A model generated the notes under the pieces. The model was not told the DNA's origin, searched no databases, and saw only the letters and a program-made list of their open reading frames with translations. This document shows positions 19,829 through 31,905 of a stretch of DNA of 64,000 bases, in pieces. The first letter of the stretch is position 1, and each line of letters begins with the position of its first letter. Source of the stretch: Apoda limacodes (Eukaryota > Arthropoda > Insecta > Lepidoptera > Limacodidae); NCBI GenBank assembly GCA_946406115.1, contig OX291551.1, positions 4,712,001 to 4,776,000 of the forward strand, in the 5' to 3' direction. The position numbers and the translations under genes were made by a program.

Positions 19829-22800
19829 ATGTCTATAGACGATCACGTTTCTCTGTTAGATTTGACAAGGCAGCTCCCATTTGAATTAGGTAAGTTTTTT
19901 GCCATTAAATAAAATCAAGCCAGAAATACCTTTCAGATGAAGATCCTAAGATTATTAATCAAACAATGCGTTTTAGCCGATGCGAATATAGTTGCCAGAA
20001 AATCGCTCAGCGAGCTATGGGGAGGAGCTCGAGCTATGGGGAGGAGCTCGAACTATGGGGAGGAGCTGTTGTTGTTTTTTTAAAGGATAATGTCAGAAAA
20101 AAGGGGATTTGACAAAGAACTAAAGAGACAGAATATGCAAGGTAAGGTGGCAGTGGGCAGGTCATATCTGTCGCAGAACCGATGGCTGTTAGGACAGACG
20201 GGTCTTAGAGTGGAGTAGTAGAGTGAGTGGGCCAGGTAGACCAATGACCTAACATCGGTAGCTGGTAGTCTATACTAATCTATACTAATATAATAAAGAG
20301 GAAAGATTTGATTGTTTGTTTGTATTGAATAGGCTCCGAAACTACTGGACCGATTTGAAAAATTCTTTTACCATTAGAAGCCGACATTATCCCTGATGAA
20401 CGTAGGCTACTTTTTACTGCGTGGAAATGATTCATTCCTACGGAAAAATGGGTAATAGGACAACGGGTAGTAAGAATTATCTTTCCGTACTTAGCTTTTT
20501 TACATAACTTCTAAACGGCTGAACCGTTTGAGTTGGAATTTTATATGGGTATTTGGATGGTTTCCTGGATGATTTAAAAATACAATTGTACCCGGTAGGT
20601 GGCGCTGCTGTCGCTATGTCAACTACGAAACGGCTTGACCGATTGGGTTGAAATTTTGTATGTGTATTTCCGTGGTTTCACAAACACAAATGTATTATGC
20701 CATTAAAGAGGAAAGATTTTATTGTTTGTTTTTTTCTATAATTAAGGAGGTGCCGTTAGAACCTACGCCGATAGCAAAATTTAGGGCGGGCGAAGCCGCT
20801 CGCAGAAGCTAGTGGCTAGATAAAGTTGGAGGATCGAGTATGGTGATGCTCTTTGGTAAAGGACTTTGTTTTGAATACTAAATGAAGCCTCTGCCTTTCC
20901 GCTGAGTTCGTGACGGACTTAGTCAGTCATATGGTTTCTAAATTGGCACAGGTATTTGCAGTGTACATAGGTACATACAGAATAGGAATTTATGGAGTAG
21001 GAACTTTGAACTTCATTAACTTTTACCTAGAACCTGGGTGTAACTAAAAAAATAATTCAAATTTGGCTGCAGTACCCACGAAACGAATGGTATGGAATTT
21101 TACCGTTCTTTGCAAGATATCGATCTTATAGCATGAGCGGATCCAGCGGGGGGCGATCGCGGCCGAGGAGGAAATGAATTGTAACATTTTTTTAAATATA
21201 TACTTTAATTACATGTTAAAAAATACTTGGGGTTACTTGGGTTTGTAAATTTAATTGTTGCACGAGCTGGGTCGATTGAGTAACTTACGTTTGCAGATTC
21301 AAAGTTCAAAAAATACCTTCAGATCTTGTGATCGAACACCCTAAAATTTTGCCCTTGTCTTACAGTAGAAATTGTTAGAACTATAGTGGTAGAGAATCGA
21401 ATTTATAGAGAGTTATATCCTTACTTCACTGACAAGTTCAATATATTGATGGAGTTGAGTTATTTTCCCTTAAATTCAAAATTGCGACTAACTAAATAGC
21501 TTTAGAAGTCGAAGTTTTTCTTTGAAAGTGTTTTATGACTGTGTGTACTCACTGTAGACACTAAAAATAATGATGATAATATACCTACATATATTGTTCG
21601 GGCTCCTGGTAATTCTCTATAGGGAAACCCTGTATTAACTTGTTCTGAAACTGCCGCCCAAAGTTTGAACTCAGAGCCCTATTGTATAGCGGATTGGATG
21701 GATGGATGGAATCTATTGGAGATTGAAGTGAATCTAAAAGTTCTGAAATTCAAATTTCAGATGACGATTTAAAGAGAGAAATATGTTTTTCTGAAACTTT
21801 AATTGTGAGCTGTGGACACTATGAAGGAAATATTGAAGAAGAATCTACTGAGTCAGAATGGACCTGCAGTACAACTACAGAAAGCAAATCTACTGAGGAA
21901 GTTTTAAAAGTGGAAGCCAAGCATGAATTAGAAGAAGAACAGGAAGCAGAAATTAAAGAAGAGGAAAAAGATTTTCATCTTTTTTTCTTTCCTGACTGCT
22001 CTAAGCCGCCACCATCGCTTGATAGTAGAGCTAGTGTTATAATCGTTGACGGTTTTCCGCAAATTAATACTGCTGCTGTCTCACCTACATATTGCTCATG
22101 TAAAAAAGATAAGACAGGAGAATGCAAATGTTTTACCAAGTTGCCTTGTACATGTGGAGCTAAAATAAAGGCTGAATGCACGTGTGCCGATATTAAAAAT
22201 ATTTGTGTCTGTAAGGATGGAGAAATACAAGTAAAATGTAAATGTAAAAAGGCTATAATATGCGTATGTGACGATACCCTCAAACTTACTTGTTCGTGTG
22301 ATAAAATTAAGAAACCATGTATTTGCCATCCTGGTAGGTTTCCATATCCAAAATGTATTTGTAAATATAAACCACGTTTCTTACCGGAATTCAAAGATGA
22401 TGAAAAAGGGATGGAAGAAGGATTTGAAGAATATGAATCCTCGATAGAGACCGTAAAGGATGCTTTTAAAATGGGAGAGGAAGGTTTTGAAATGGAAGAG
22501 GAAAGTTTTGAATTGGAAGAGGAATTAGAGCCATGTGACTGTCAAAAACCCGAACCTAAGCCTAGATGTTTTTGCCTTAATGGTAAAACTTGTATTTGCA
22601 GAGAAAACGCATGCGTATGTGATATACTAAAATCCTGCATTTGCGAGAAAACTGATGGCCAACATCCTATCTGCATAAATGATGATGATAAGTCAATCTG
22701 CAGCTGTCCGGTTCTGCAAGAATGTACGTGCGATGCTGAAAAACCTGAAGGTTGTGAATGCTTTCCGCCAGAAAAAGTATGCACTTGCGGTAATCCAGAT

Positions 22801-25800
22801 GACTGCACGTGTTTCGTGCCGTGTAAGTGTACGGATCCATGTATCTGTGATACACAAATAAAAAAAACAAAAGAATGTATCTGTTTAGATGAACCGAATG
22901 AGGTTGAAACTGGAATGATATGCACCTGTCCTCCCGAAAAAGATGCAGGTAGAAGAATAAAAAAGGTAAGAGCAGGTAAACACGGCTTTCGTTGGTGCCC
23001 AGACGTTGATCCTCGTCATACATTTTTTGGTTATGCTTATGGAAGACATGATAAAATAAGTTACGAGAAACATATACAGGAAAAATTTAAGGTTTTGGGA
23101 TTGTATGATGAAAAAGAACCGCAGAGTACTTGTCCAATACATGGGATTGAGCCTCCACCTTACAAAAAGACAGTAAGAAAACCTTCTTTAGATTGTTGCA
23201 GTCCAGTTGGAGGTAGATCTTTACTTAATTTTGTTAAGAATAAGAATCATGTTCAAATAATATAAATGGATTTTCTTTTATTGCAGGCATTAGTATAAGT
23301 GTAGAAACCTTAGGAGAAGACAAAGATAAATTTTTGGTCTTAGTGGTATCTAACTCTTCTAAAGAAGGCGCAAAAACTGGATCTAAGCTTGTCAGCATTG
23401 TTGATTGTAACCTTCATACCTTAGAAGAAAATAGAACAGAGTAAGGACTAAAATACATTTTTTTTTCACCTATGAATGAACAAGTAAGATTTTTTATCTT
23501 TTTTATCAGTAACAGATATTACAACAGTTATGCAATGGCATAAATGGATGTAATGAAACGCTCCAGTCAGCTCTCGCTCTATCTCTTTGATGGTCATTTT
23601 TTCATAGTATAATAATGTTTATTATTATGAGTGTAAAACCTTTATGCCATAAAACACAAAAACATTATAAGATATTTTTAAAATGTAGTTTTGGACTGGA
23701 ATAATTTGAGAAACTTAGTGGAGAGAGAAAGAATAAAGAAAGTAAAATAACAAAAATATAAAAAATAAAATAACAAACAATAAATATCACAAAGAAGTAA
23801 TATATTCTTAAAATATGTATGCAAATGATTGATAAACCCTTATGCCAAGCGCCTGATTTACTAGGTAATTCTTCAAATAAGTGTACAAATGTTTGAAGCT
23901 ATATTAAGCACCTGATTTTTTTTATTATAATTATTTTATTTATCACTAGCAGTTTAAATTCCAGAAACTTAGGGTAGTTAATTTTTATTTTAAAATACTT
24001 AGAGCATTTCATTTCAAAGGAAAACAAACTAATGCTAAATATATTTTTGTACAAAATGCCAGTGATAAATAAAATAATTATAATAAAAAAATAAATATAA
24101 TAAATATCTTGATGAGATCTATCACTTCTGTAAAGAAACTACTAGTATACGTTCAATATTTTACGAGATGTAACTTTTTCTAGTTTGACCGCTGTCATCC
24201 GAAATAAATATCTTGATGAGATCTAATTCCTATTGGTTAAGCGGTTAAATATTTCTAGAACTAATTCCTAGAAGTGAAAAAAATTTTTATTTATCTATAT
24301 CCAGATCGAAAATCTCATATCCGTTCTGATACACACGTGTCGTAACTTATTGCAGTGTTTTTTGTAGTAGTCGCGTAGAACGCAATTCTACGCGTCCGCG
24401 TAAAAAAGGAACCCTTTTATCACTTTGTTGTCCGTCTGTCTGTCTGTCAAAACCCTTTTTCTCAGGAACGCCTAACCCGTTGAAATTAATATCAAATACT
24501 CAGGTCTACGGTTCCTTGAAGCTGCAAAAAAATCAAACCTCTAAGTTAACTCAGTAAAAGAATACGGCTACTTTCGTAGTAAAACTGTAGTCCTAGAAAC
24601 ATATTTGACATGAAGTAAGCTCATACACCACATATATAGGAAAAACATCGTTAATTGGTAGTTATAACACAATTAAAGACAAAGTTTGTCAGTCTATCTT
24701 TCAAGGCCCTTTAACCTATTATCAAGCTAAAATTAATATCAAATACAAAAGCCCATGGTTTTGAAAGTTGTAAAATCAGTCTTCCATGTCAACGCAATAA
24801 AAAAATACGGCCATTTTTGACGCATATTAAGATATTTTATTATTCAGAAATAAATCAAAACCTATGGGGTACTTTCCGTTCTCTTAGAATCTTGAAATTT
24901 GACACAAAGCAAGGTCTTACATCACAAATATAGGAAAAATCCGGATTTCGTATAATTTGTAGTTGTAGTAGTGTTTTTGATATAACACATTTAAAAAAAA
25001 GTGTCTGTTAAGACCCTTTTACTCAAGAACGTGTGGAGTTATCAAGTTGAAAATAATATCAAATATTAAAATCTAGACATTTAATGTTGTAAAAAAAACA
25101 AGATTCTAAGTTAATGTGAAAAAAAATGCCCAAAATACGGTAATTTTTATCGCATATTGTGACACAAATTAATCAAAACCTATGGGGTACTTCCCGTTGA
25201 CCTAGCAGACTTGATGTCACGATGGAAACCTCGGTGCGCGAGTTAGACTCGCACTTGGCCGGTTTTTTTATAAAGTGTCCAAGGTGTAAAGGGTCAAAGT
25301 ACTTACGTAGAGCGCGCGTGGCGTGTAGTAATGTTAAGAGCATCATTCATTGCGTCTTCAAATATGTGATTAAATGTTCCAACTTAATGTAACTACAATT
25401 AATTTATGATGGTTTCTTTCAGGCACATACAAAAAAAAGACATTATCAAAGAGCGCAGGAGTTACATGGCGATATGTGAGAGCGGATACTACAATAAAGT
25501 TACGCGAATATGTGCGGAGAGAAACGTAGTGAAGAGACTGTACCACTCCTTCGAGGAGGCTCGTAACTTTTTACTAGAGGGCGCTAATGTGTTGCTCTTA
25601 AGATATTTGGGACTTCGGCGTTACAGAGGGAACATTAAAACTGAAACAGTCCTAATGGATGGAACTATTTGCGAGAGCATTTACGTTCGTTGATTTTTTA
25701 TATATTTTTATTTATTGCTTATTGTATATACCTGAGTGTTAAGAGGACTGTGAAGCTGCTATAATTTTTTTTATTCCCATCAAATTCATATATATGTGCA

Positions 25801-28800
25801 AAAAATTACGTCGATCCGTTTCTCTGTGGCTATAGATGGTCAAACTAGCAAACCTACAGGCACATTTTCCCATGTTTAATATTAATATAGATTCGGTCAA
25901 GGTGGGTCAAAGCCTTGATAGTCTACCACCCGGGTTACCCCCAATCCAGATTAATGAACTTCATATGTCACGTCATGGTTTCATCGTGTTTACCTTTACA
26001 AGCAAATAGCAAAATCCGTATACGAGGAAGATTTATAGATAAGACATTGGGTCTACGACATACATCGGGGTCGAATACCACCAAGATTCATTAGAAACTT
26101 CTTAAATGAAATTACTTGCCTCAACCCTAAAATAGGGTAAGACCGATGAGTAAGACACTGAAGTTTGGTGCCAATTTTTTCAATACCTATGTCGTTTTTT
26201 TTATTTTTAATTTTTAAGCATTTTCAGCGATTTATCAAGTATATACCGAGTAAAAAAAATACAATGTTAGGTGAGCAACGGCGTGAGTCAAGCGGTGGTG
26301 AACAACAATGCGCTCTTCGTGGTGAAGGTGGAGCGGCACATCATCGAGCCTTCGGGCCACGTCCATCAGTCACTCACCGTCGTCACACTTAGAGGTTATA
26401 TATAAAAAAAAAAACCCAAATTACTATCATTTCAAATCAACACGAAAGTGACTGTTAATATACATTTCCATTAAATATAAAGGTTACATGGTAAGTCACG
26501 AGTGGGGAGACAGTAACTACTTCATGCACCTAAATCCATTGTTGGGCATCATCCCCGAAAAGGACGAGATAGAGCCGCACGCCCCGCTGCGGGAGAAGTG
26601 GCGTGAGGATATGCAGCTTTTGTCAGATTATCTCGACTTTAAGGTACATGAAACACAGAATTATTATGAATAATGCTTGCATATTAAATCTATGTCACCA
26701 GTGAGTCAAACTGTTAAATGTGGACGAGAAACTTTGGTTTGATTCAACCTAACCAAGACACAATTCTGCGCGTCTGGCTAAGAAAAGCCCATTTCAGTTT
26801 CAGTCTCACATTCCACGTTTAAGAAAAGCCCATTTCAGTTTCAGTCTCACATTCCACGTTTAAGAAAAGCCCATTTCAGTTTCAGTCTCACATTCCACGT
26901 TTAAAAGCATAAGAAGCCTAGGTGTTTACATCTCAAGCGACGTTCATTTAAGTGAAGATTTGATTTGAGTTAGAATATGTTCAAAGTTACAATGGTCAAT
27001 GACACCTACCGACATAATTTCATCAGAATCAATGCAACGACGACCTAATTATACAGCAAGGCAAAGAAATTACGTGACTTACGGTTGAAAAGATGACGGA
27101 TATGACAAAACTTTGTATGAGGATTCCGTTTTTGCCATTTGTCTACGGCACCTTAATAACTTAATTATCTTTTAATTATTACCTTAATAACGTTTTTTGT
27201 GACAAAGACTTAAAATAGACGAAACACATGAGTAACATCGGTAATGTGTTGTAGTATTATTTAATAGGGAGTGATTTTGGTAACACTAACTAAGGATTAA
27301 TCTATTGATTTAATTCGGTGCCTGTTCTTGTCCTAGACCTTGTGAGACTAATCATTTTAGTTCTTGTACATCAACCTAACAAATACACAAATCTTCATAT
27401 AATTAAGAAATGTATTAAAAATCATCAATGTAGGTAAATCAACATTTTTATAGCAAAGCAGCAGCAGCTATTTATTGCAATGAAGATATTTATTTACATT
27501 GATGATATAGCGATAGATATGGTATTTATGATATACTAGCTTTTTCTCGCGGTTCCACCCGCCCTAAATTCGGTGTAGGATTTCAACGGCAATTTCTCAA
27601 TTATAGTAAAAAAAACCGACTTATACTTGACGTTTTTTAGTAGCCTATGTCATTTCCCGCGACTTAATCTATCTCCATGCCAAATTTAGGTACAGGGGTT
27701 TAAGCGTGAAGAGGTAACAGACAGACCGACAGAGTTACTTTCGCATTAATAACATTACTATGGATATGGATTTTCTTCTAAGACTAACCTTCGAAAGTCT
27801 CAAACAATGAAAGATTGTATATCTATGAATGTATGTTTATTTATAATGTATATTTCTTAATTCTATGAAAATGCGTGTATTTGTAAGATTCTTGTACTAA
27901 GACTTTCTAAGTCAATAAGAGTGACTAGTAGCTAGAGACAGAGCGCAGATGTAGTTGGGATTTTCATCAGCCAGACTTGTGCCTCGATAGCTCAATGGTA
28001 GAGCACTAGCACGGACTGTAAGGATTGTTGCAGTTTTATGTCCTGGCTTAAGATTAACTTTTGACTGCATCTTTGCTACGAAAATATTTATTACCATTAT
28101 TAATTTTAGTTTTAGGTTGAAGTTTAGGTTTTAGCACTTTACATTGTAATATTCATGTAGTCACTGACCAGGATGAGTGACCAGTGACCAACTAGTGGTA
28201 CATTTTTCTTAGCTCCTCCGTGTTTTAGAGGGCACATTTAACCGTCGGTCCTGGCTGTTTTCATATAACAGCAGTTATCCGAGGCCAGAGGGCTTGAAAA
28301 CTGTTAGTCGAGTGACAATGTTCAGCAACACGTACTCTACACACAGCTTGCGTAGTACAATGGCTGAGGCGAGAGACTCTGCTTGAAGTACTCCAGATTG
28401 CATTACTATAGCATTACAATCTGAAGTTGAAATACCTTTGTGAGAGAATAAAATTGAGAAGTTACACATACAGTATCAAGATTGCTTAGAGTGCAGAGAA
28501 TAGTTGCGTACCTACGTAATGTAAGAGGTTAATTTGTAGAAAAAAGTAACAAACTTAAATTACTGTAGATTATATTTTCATTTCATAGTTCGCTTAAAAG
28601 CTTCTGTTTCCGCGCATTACGGCAAAACTCATCAACAACTCTCGGCTCGCCTCCAGGGCTCCAGGGGAGCGTTCCGGAACCTATCTGCGCTCAGCTAAAT
28701 TTTATTTTAAACAAAACTGTGCAGTTGTGAAGTGGTTTTAAAAACTCATTCCTCACGTTTTAACCGCAGTTTATTGCAAGTTATGTCGCGGCCGCGGCGC

Positions 28801-29865
28801 ATGAAAGCTTGCACTTTAAGATCCTGAATACTCTCAGATTTGTATGTTCAAGGATTTTGTTGCAGTCGAGTGAAATATCAAAGTGTTTCGTGCTTCGACA
28901 TAAAACTGTATTAAATGGACGCTTCGGTGCATCGTTAAATACTTCAATAAACATAAATATACATAGTTATTACTGAAGTGTAAACAGTTTTGAGAGGAGT
29001 TTTTGGAAATAAAAGAATATTTATTTAGGTTTATGCCGTTATTTTTTCTCTGTATCATACAGACCCTTAAATTTTATAAGTGAATAAAACCTAGGCCCGT
29101 GTCAATCTGGAGTCATATTCTTTATAATATATTATATTTTTTTTAAGATTTAATGTTTCTTTTGTCATTTGGCATGGCGATAGTTTGTGTCCTGAGAAAG
29201 GACATAGGCAACTTGAAAACGTCAAGTGTGAGTTGGTTGCTTTTTTATATTTAAAGAGTTGCTACACCGATAACTGAATTTAGGGCGCGTGAAACCGCGG
29301 GCAAATTTGGCATAGAGATAGTTTGAGTCCGTGGGAAAGACATAAGCTACGTGAAAACGTCAAGCGTGAGTCGGTTTTTTTTTATATTTGAGAAGTGGTC
29401 TTTGAAATCCTACAATTTTAACTGAATTTAGGGCGGTTGGAACCGCGAGCAAAAGCTAGTATTATATAAGAAAATAATACAAACGAAATTAGAAAAAAAC
29501 TGGCAAAAAGAATATCAAATAGACTTGTAGTTACACATTGGCCGTAGTACGGTAGGTAAATGAAAATATGTTACCAAAAAAGTTACGTTACGATAGAGTG
29601 CATGTACCTAAGCTTAGCTTATAAACAATAAATTTGTCAACAGTCGTCTCGTCAGTCGGAAGGTGCAGGGTACTTGACCGAATCAGGTGCCCTGTCGAAC
29701 GTGGTGCGGGACTATCTTCAGGCCCTGCTGCTGCTGAAGCCGGGAGACGCAGTTCACTTTACGAGACACTATTTCGCCTCGGCATTGTCTGCTGTCGACC
29801 TGCCTCATAATGAATACTTCGATCCTTCGGCTAAACATGTCCGGTATTTCTTTTTTGAGGAGTGA
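19829..29865 (+). CDS. CATIP: CATIP orthologue (ciliogenesis-associated TTC17-interacting protein) with a large Cys-x-Cys insertion, 7 exons
   Basis: Exons: 19829-19889, 21761-23212, 23287-23440, 25423-25684, 26271-26394, 26483-26643, 29644-29865 (TGA). Phases agree at all six junctions; the product is 811 residues. CATIP-like blocks: DLKREICFSETLIV (about 24-37); GGISISVETL to VLVVSNSS (505-525); HSFEEARNFLLEGANVLLLR (about 595-615); FVVKVERHII (about 656-665); KDEIEP to WREDMQLLSDYLDF (about 708-737); VVRDYLQALLLLKPGDAVHF (about 754-773). Vertebrate CATIP is about 390 residues. It acts with TTC17 in actin polymerisation and ciliogenesis and is linked to sperm flagella. The extra length here is a single insertion (about residues 45-500) encoded by exon 2. 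Weak points are the donors GTTCGT at 25685 and GTTATA at 26395, and a poor pyrimidine tract before 26271. AATAAA lies 78 nt past the stop, at 29943. Introns hold Helitron-like, RTE and other repeats. Confidence 0.85.
20085..20250 (+). mobile_element. RTE-type LINE fragment
   Basis: The decayed frame includes WQWAGHICRRTDG and VLEW, as in RTE C-termini. It lies in CATIP intron 1, in the sense orientation. Confidence 0.6.
20268..20815 (+). mobile_element. Non-autonomous Helitron-like element, about 550 bp
   Basis: It starts TCTATACTAATATAATAAAG and ends in a GC-rich hairpin-capable stretch followed by GAAGCTAGT. TC at the 5' end and CTAG followed by T at the 3' end fit Helitron ends. The interior repeats GGACCGATTTGAAAAATTCT- and TTGACCGATTGGGTTGAAAT-type blocks. 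It lies in CATIP intron 1. Confidence 0.6.
21761..23212 (+). CDS. CATIP: CATIP exon 2: acidic region and two Cys-x-Cys arrays
   Basis: This 1,452-nt exon encodes residues 21-505. After the conserved FSETL block comes a Glu-rich stretch, then Cys-x-Cys motifs about every 8-14 residues. About ten lie in the first array (22093-22365: CSC, CKC, CTC, CVC, CIC). About fourteen lie in the second (22534-22929). They are separated by an acidic spacer with near-repeats (GEEGFEMEEESFELEEE). There is no signal peptide, so the cysteines are probably cytosolic or in the sperm tail. The spacing differs from metallothioneins, which are short, and from EGF or TIL domains. The frame runs on to a TAA at 23263-23265, but splicing at 23213 (GTAGAT) restores the CATIP sequence CCSPVGG-ISISV. 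Confidence 0.85.
24345..25265 (+). mobile_element. Non-coding dispersed element with three internal modules
   Basis: The module core (TTAATATCAAATA or AATAATATCAAATA) recurs near 24485, 24731 and 25051. TCAAAACCTATGGGGTACTT recurs near 24855 and 25173. A CTTACATCACAAATATAGGA block also occurs. A hairpin (GCGTAGAA/TTCTACGC) sits near the left end. The right end is GCGCGAGTTAGACTCGCACT followed by TGGCCGGTTTTTTT. There is no coding capacity. It lies in CATIP intron 3. The tail also appears in the 5S-like element at 38412-38590. Confidence 0.6.
26747..26970 (+). mobile_element. CR1/Jockey-group LINE RT fragment with a 41-bp triplication
   Basis: The frame reads KTQFCAS, then KPISVSVSHSTFKSIRSLGV, then YISSDVHLSEDL, matching the post-catalytic region of the LINE at 50413-51717 (KTQVCAF ... 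GVDISSDV). Within it, a 41-bp unit is repeated three times without mismatch at 26780-26820, 26821-26861 and 26862-26902. It lies in the last CATIP intron. Confidence 0.75.
27536..27780 (-). mobile_element. Helitron-like element, antisense
   Basis: On the minus strand the 3' end reads ATTTAGGGCGGGTGGAACCG, then CGAGAAAAAGCTAGT. The body has the ACGTCAAGTATAAGTCGGTT block seen again at 29200-29460 and 52400. It lies in the last CATIP intron. Confidence 0.6.
27976..28060 (+). mobile_element. tRNA-like SINE head
   Basis: GCCTCGATAGCTCAATGGTA is a good A box and D arm, and GGACTGTAAGG resembles a tRNA-Tyr anticodon loop. The T arm is broken (TTTTATGTCC instead of a GGTTCGAxTCC block), so it is a SINE or tRNA relic rather than a working gene. 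Confidence 0.45.
29150..29462 (+). mobile_element. Helitron-like 3' part with an internal 135-bp duplication
   Basis: Two adjacent copies of about 135 bp each contain GGCAT-GATAGTTTG, GAAAACGTCAAG(T/C)GTGAGT and ATTTAGGGCG. Only the second ends in GCTAGT. It lies in the last CATIP intron. Cognate ends are at 27536 and 52505. Confidence 0.55.
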
Positions 29866-29942
29866 TTGTCTATATATGTACTATTGTTGTGTTGTGTAAG
29901 AAATTGATATTAAAAAAAATTTGCGTTGTATTTAGAAAACAA

Positions 29943-29948
29943 AATAAA
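29943..29948 (+). terminator. CATIP polyadenylation signal
   Basis: AATAAA lies 78 nt beyond the TGA at 29863-29865, a normal 3' UTR distance. Only AT-rich sequence intervenes. Confidence 0.5.
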
Positions 29949-30390
29949 AATAGATATATCGAGAAATATTAAATTAAAATATTGTTAACTACTTAAAAAG
30001 CAATTGTATAGCATGGTAATTTTACCGTACAAGATTTAAAACTGAAGTCAGATATAGTAATTATTGCCGCGGCCCGCAAACGCAGCATAACCGAGAGATC
30101 GTGCCGAAGCACTCTTCACATGTTCGGGTTTAAGCAGATACGATTCCCGGCGCCTCGCAGCGGGCTTCATACAAACGAATTTCTCATTTGTTTTTGACAT
30201 TTACTGATCAATCACTGTGGAATTTCTTAGTCATATTCCCAAGCCGAATACCTATGTCTGTGGTTTTCCAAATTCTTGTAAAATGTTTTTATTAACTAGA
30301 AATCTTTTTTCAAACCATTTGTATGAAAAACTAGAATCCCGTTTAACTTTTGAACTATAAAATCTAACAGAAAACAGACTGTATATCTTT

Positions 30391-30511
30391 CCGGTTTTAA
30401 TACCTCACGCTATTAGGCAACTGTAAATTGCCAGTTTTAACACCTTACGCTATTAGGCAACTGTAAATTGCCAGTTTTAACACCTTACGCTATAAGACAA
30501 CTGTAAATTGC
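30391..30511. repeat. 40-bp tandem repeat x 3
   Basis: Units start with CC(A/G)GTTTTAA at 30391, 30431 and 30471. Each carries ACGCTATTAGGCAACTGTAA, then ATTGCC, so GGCAA and TTGCC can pair in every unit. The third unit has two changes. Confidence 0.8.
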
Positions 30512-31304
30512 CATTATGCGGTGTAATAAATTTAGTAGCAAATATAATATTTAAATGCTAGTAACTATACTAGTCATTTCCACTGCCTCTATGTAATCAG
30601 GACCATAGATTTGGATGGACGATGGTTAAAGGCAAGCAGATTAACTTAAGAAGTGTCTTACAGACACGTAAAGAACAGATAAATCTGTATGACAGTAGAA
30701 TTTTTTTTTCTATTTTCTATAATCGGGTAATCATTACGGGCATAATATACACGTGTAAATAATGTTACACGTGTTCATGATCTATACGTGTACATTATGC
30801 TGTAGAATAAAAACCAGGTTATAAGATATGACGAAAATAAGAGACCTATTTTGATTATTAGTTAATTAGGTACATATTATGAACTCGTTTTAAAAATTAC
30901 CTACGTTATTACTGTGATAAATTGATATACTTTTGTTTATTATTTTACAAAATTAAGGTTATCATGTTTACAATCATTTTTGAGAAACGTGTGTAAATAA
31001 ATTTGATATAAACTTTTTTGGAATTGTTTTATTTACCTTTGCTACTACTATTAAACTACAAAACAACTGGTTCCAGGTCAATGTTTGACACTAAATATGA
31101 AAATTTTAGGTCTGTAATTCATTCTGTTTACGAGCTAGAGGTCTCCCTTAACAAACGAATGGACAGACAGACGGCAATATTGCTGCTTTTGTCCTTTGGG
31201 TACAGGATTTTTAAATGATTGTAAGCGACTCTTTAGAAGTTTATATACACATGGGTTATGGCGTCAACCAAAAACTACGAACGGATTATGATTCAGTTTA
31301 GATT

Positions 31305-31410
31305 AGAAAGAAAGGTTCTCGAGTGGCAACCACTGATGGGAAGACGCACCGTGGGACGGCTTCCTACCAGGTGGAGAGACGAGCCGATGAGTGCGGATAA
31401 GGGGAGGCGT
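31305..31410 (+). mobile_element. RTE-type LINE fragment
   Basis: The open frame reads RKVLEWQPLMGRRTVGRLPT, then RWRDE, a typical RTE C-terminal motif. Confidence 0.65.
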
Positions 31411-31829
31411 ACGTTCAGCAGTAGATATAGTAATAGTAGTCTTCCGGCTGAAACGAAGGTTGGGGTTGGGAAACCGTAAAATCTAAGTCACATTTAATCT
31501 AAATCTGTTCAATATAAGGCAAATAGTGGTGATCTACACGAACCTAGCCGCAGGCCAAAACTAATAGAATTTATTGTTGAGGTTCTGTACAGAAAAGTAG
31601 AATAGAAATATAAATAAATCCATAATAATAATATTTATACTAATATAATTTGTTTACAGCTAAAATTTACGGAAGAAAGTTTTAAATTACATAATAATAT
31701 GTCGACAAAAATGTAAAAAGTCACTAAAAATACTAAACAAGATTATTATCAACAAATAAATACGTATACGAAATAAAACCAATGAAAATAAATAAATTAT
31801 AACTACATTATATATACCCAAATGGCTCT

Positions 31830-31905
31830 CACTAGCACAAGATCTACCCAAATGGCAAAGTCTGGAGGAGGCCTTTACCCGCCCGCCGAGGGGTTTCCTT
31901 ATAAA
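31830..31905 (+). mobile_element. RTE-type LINE C-terminal scrap
   Basis: Reads WQSLEEAFTR with frame slips. A short remnant of the type seen complete at 9527. Confidence 0.45.

Noticed and set aside
22096..23142. Minus-strand open frames of 77-139 codons opposite CATIP exon 2
   Set aside because: They are shadows of the Cys-rich coding sequence; no independent evidence.
23213..23265. CATIP exon 2 as a single-exon gene ending at TAA 23263-23265
   Set aside because: Splicing in phase at 23212 joins conserved CATIP sequence, and upstream exon 1 also joins in phase. Kept only as a possible unspliced product.
26165..26392. 75-codon open frame over CATIP exon 5
   Set aside because: It is in the wrong frame. 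The overlapping frame from 26271 gives the CATIP block FVVKVERHII and joins its neighbours in phase.
27976..28060. Functional tRNA-Tyr gene
   Set aside because: The D arm and anticodon region are plausible, but the T arm and acceptor stem do not form.
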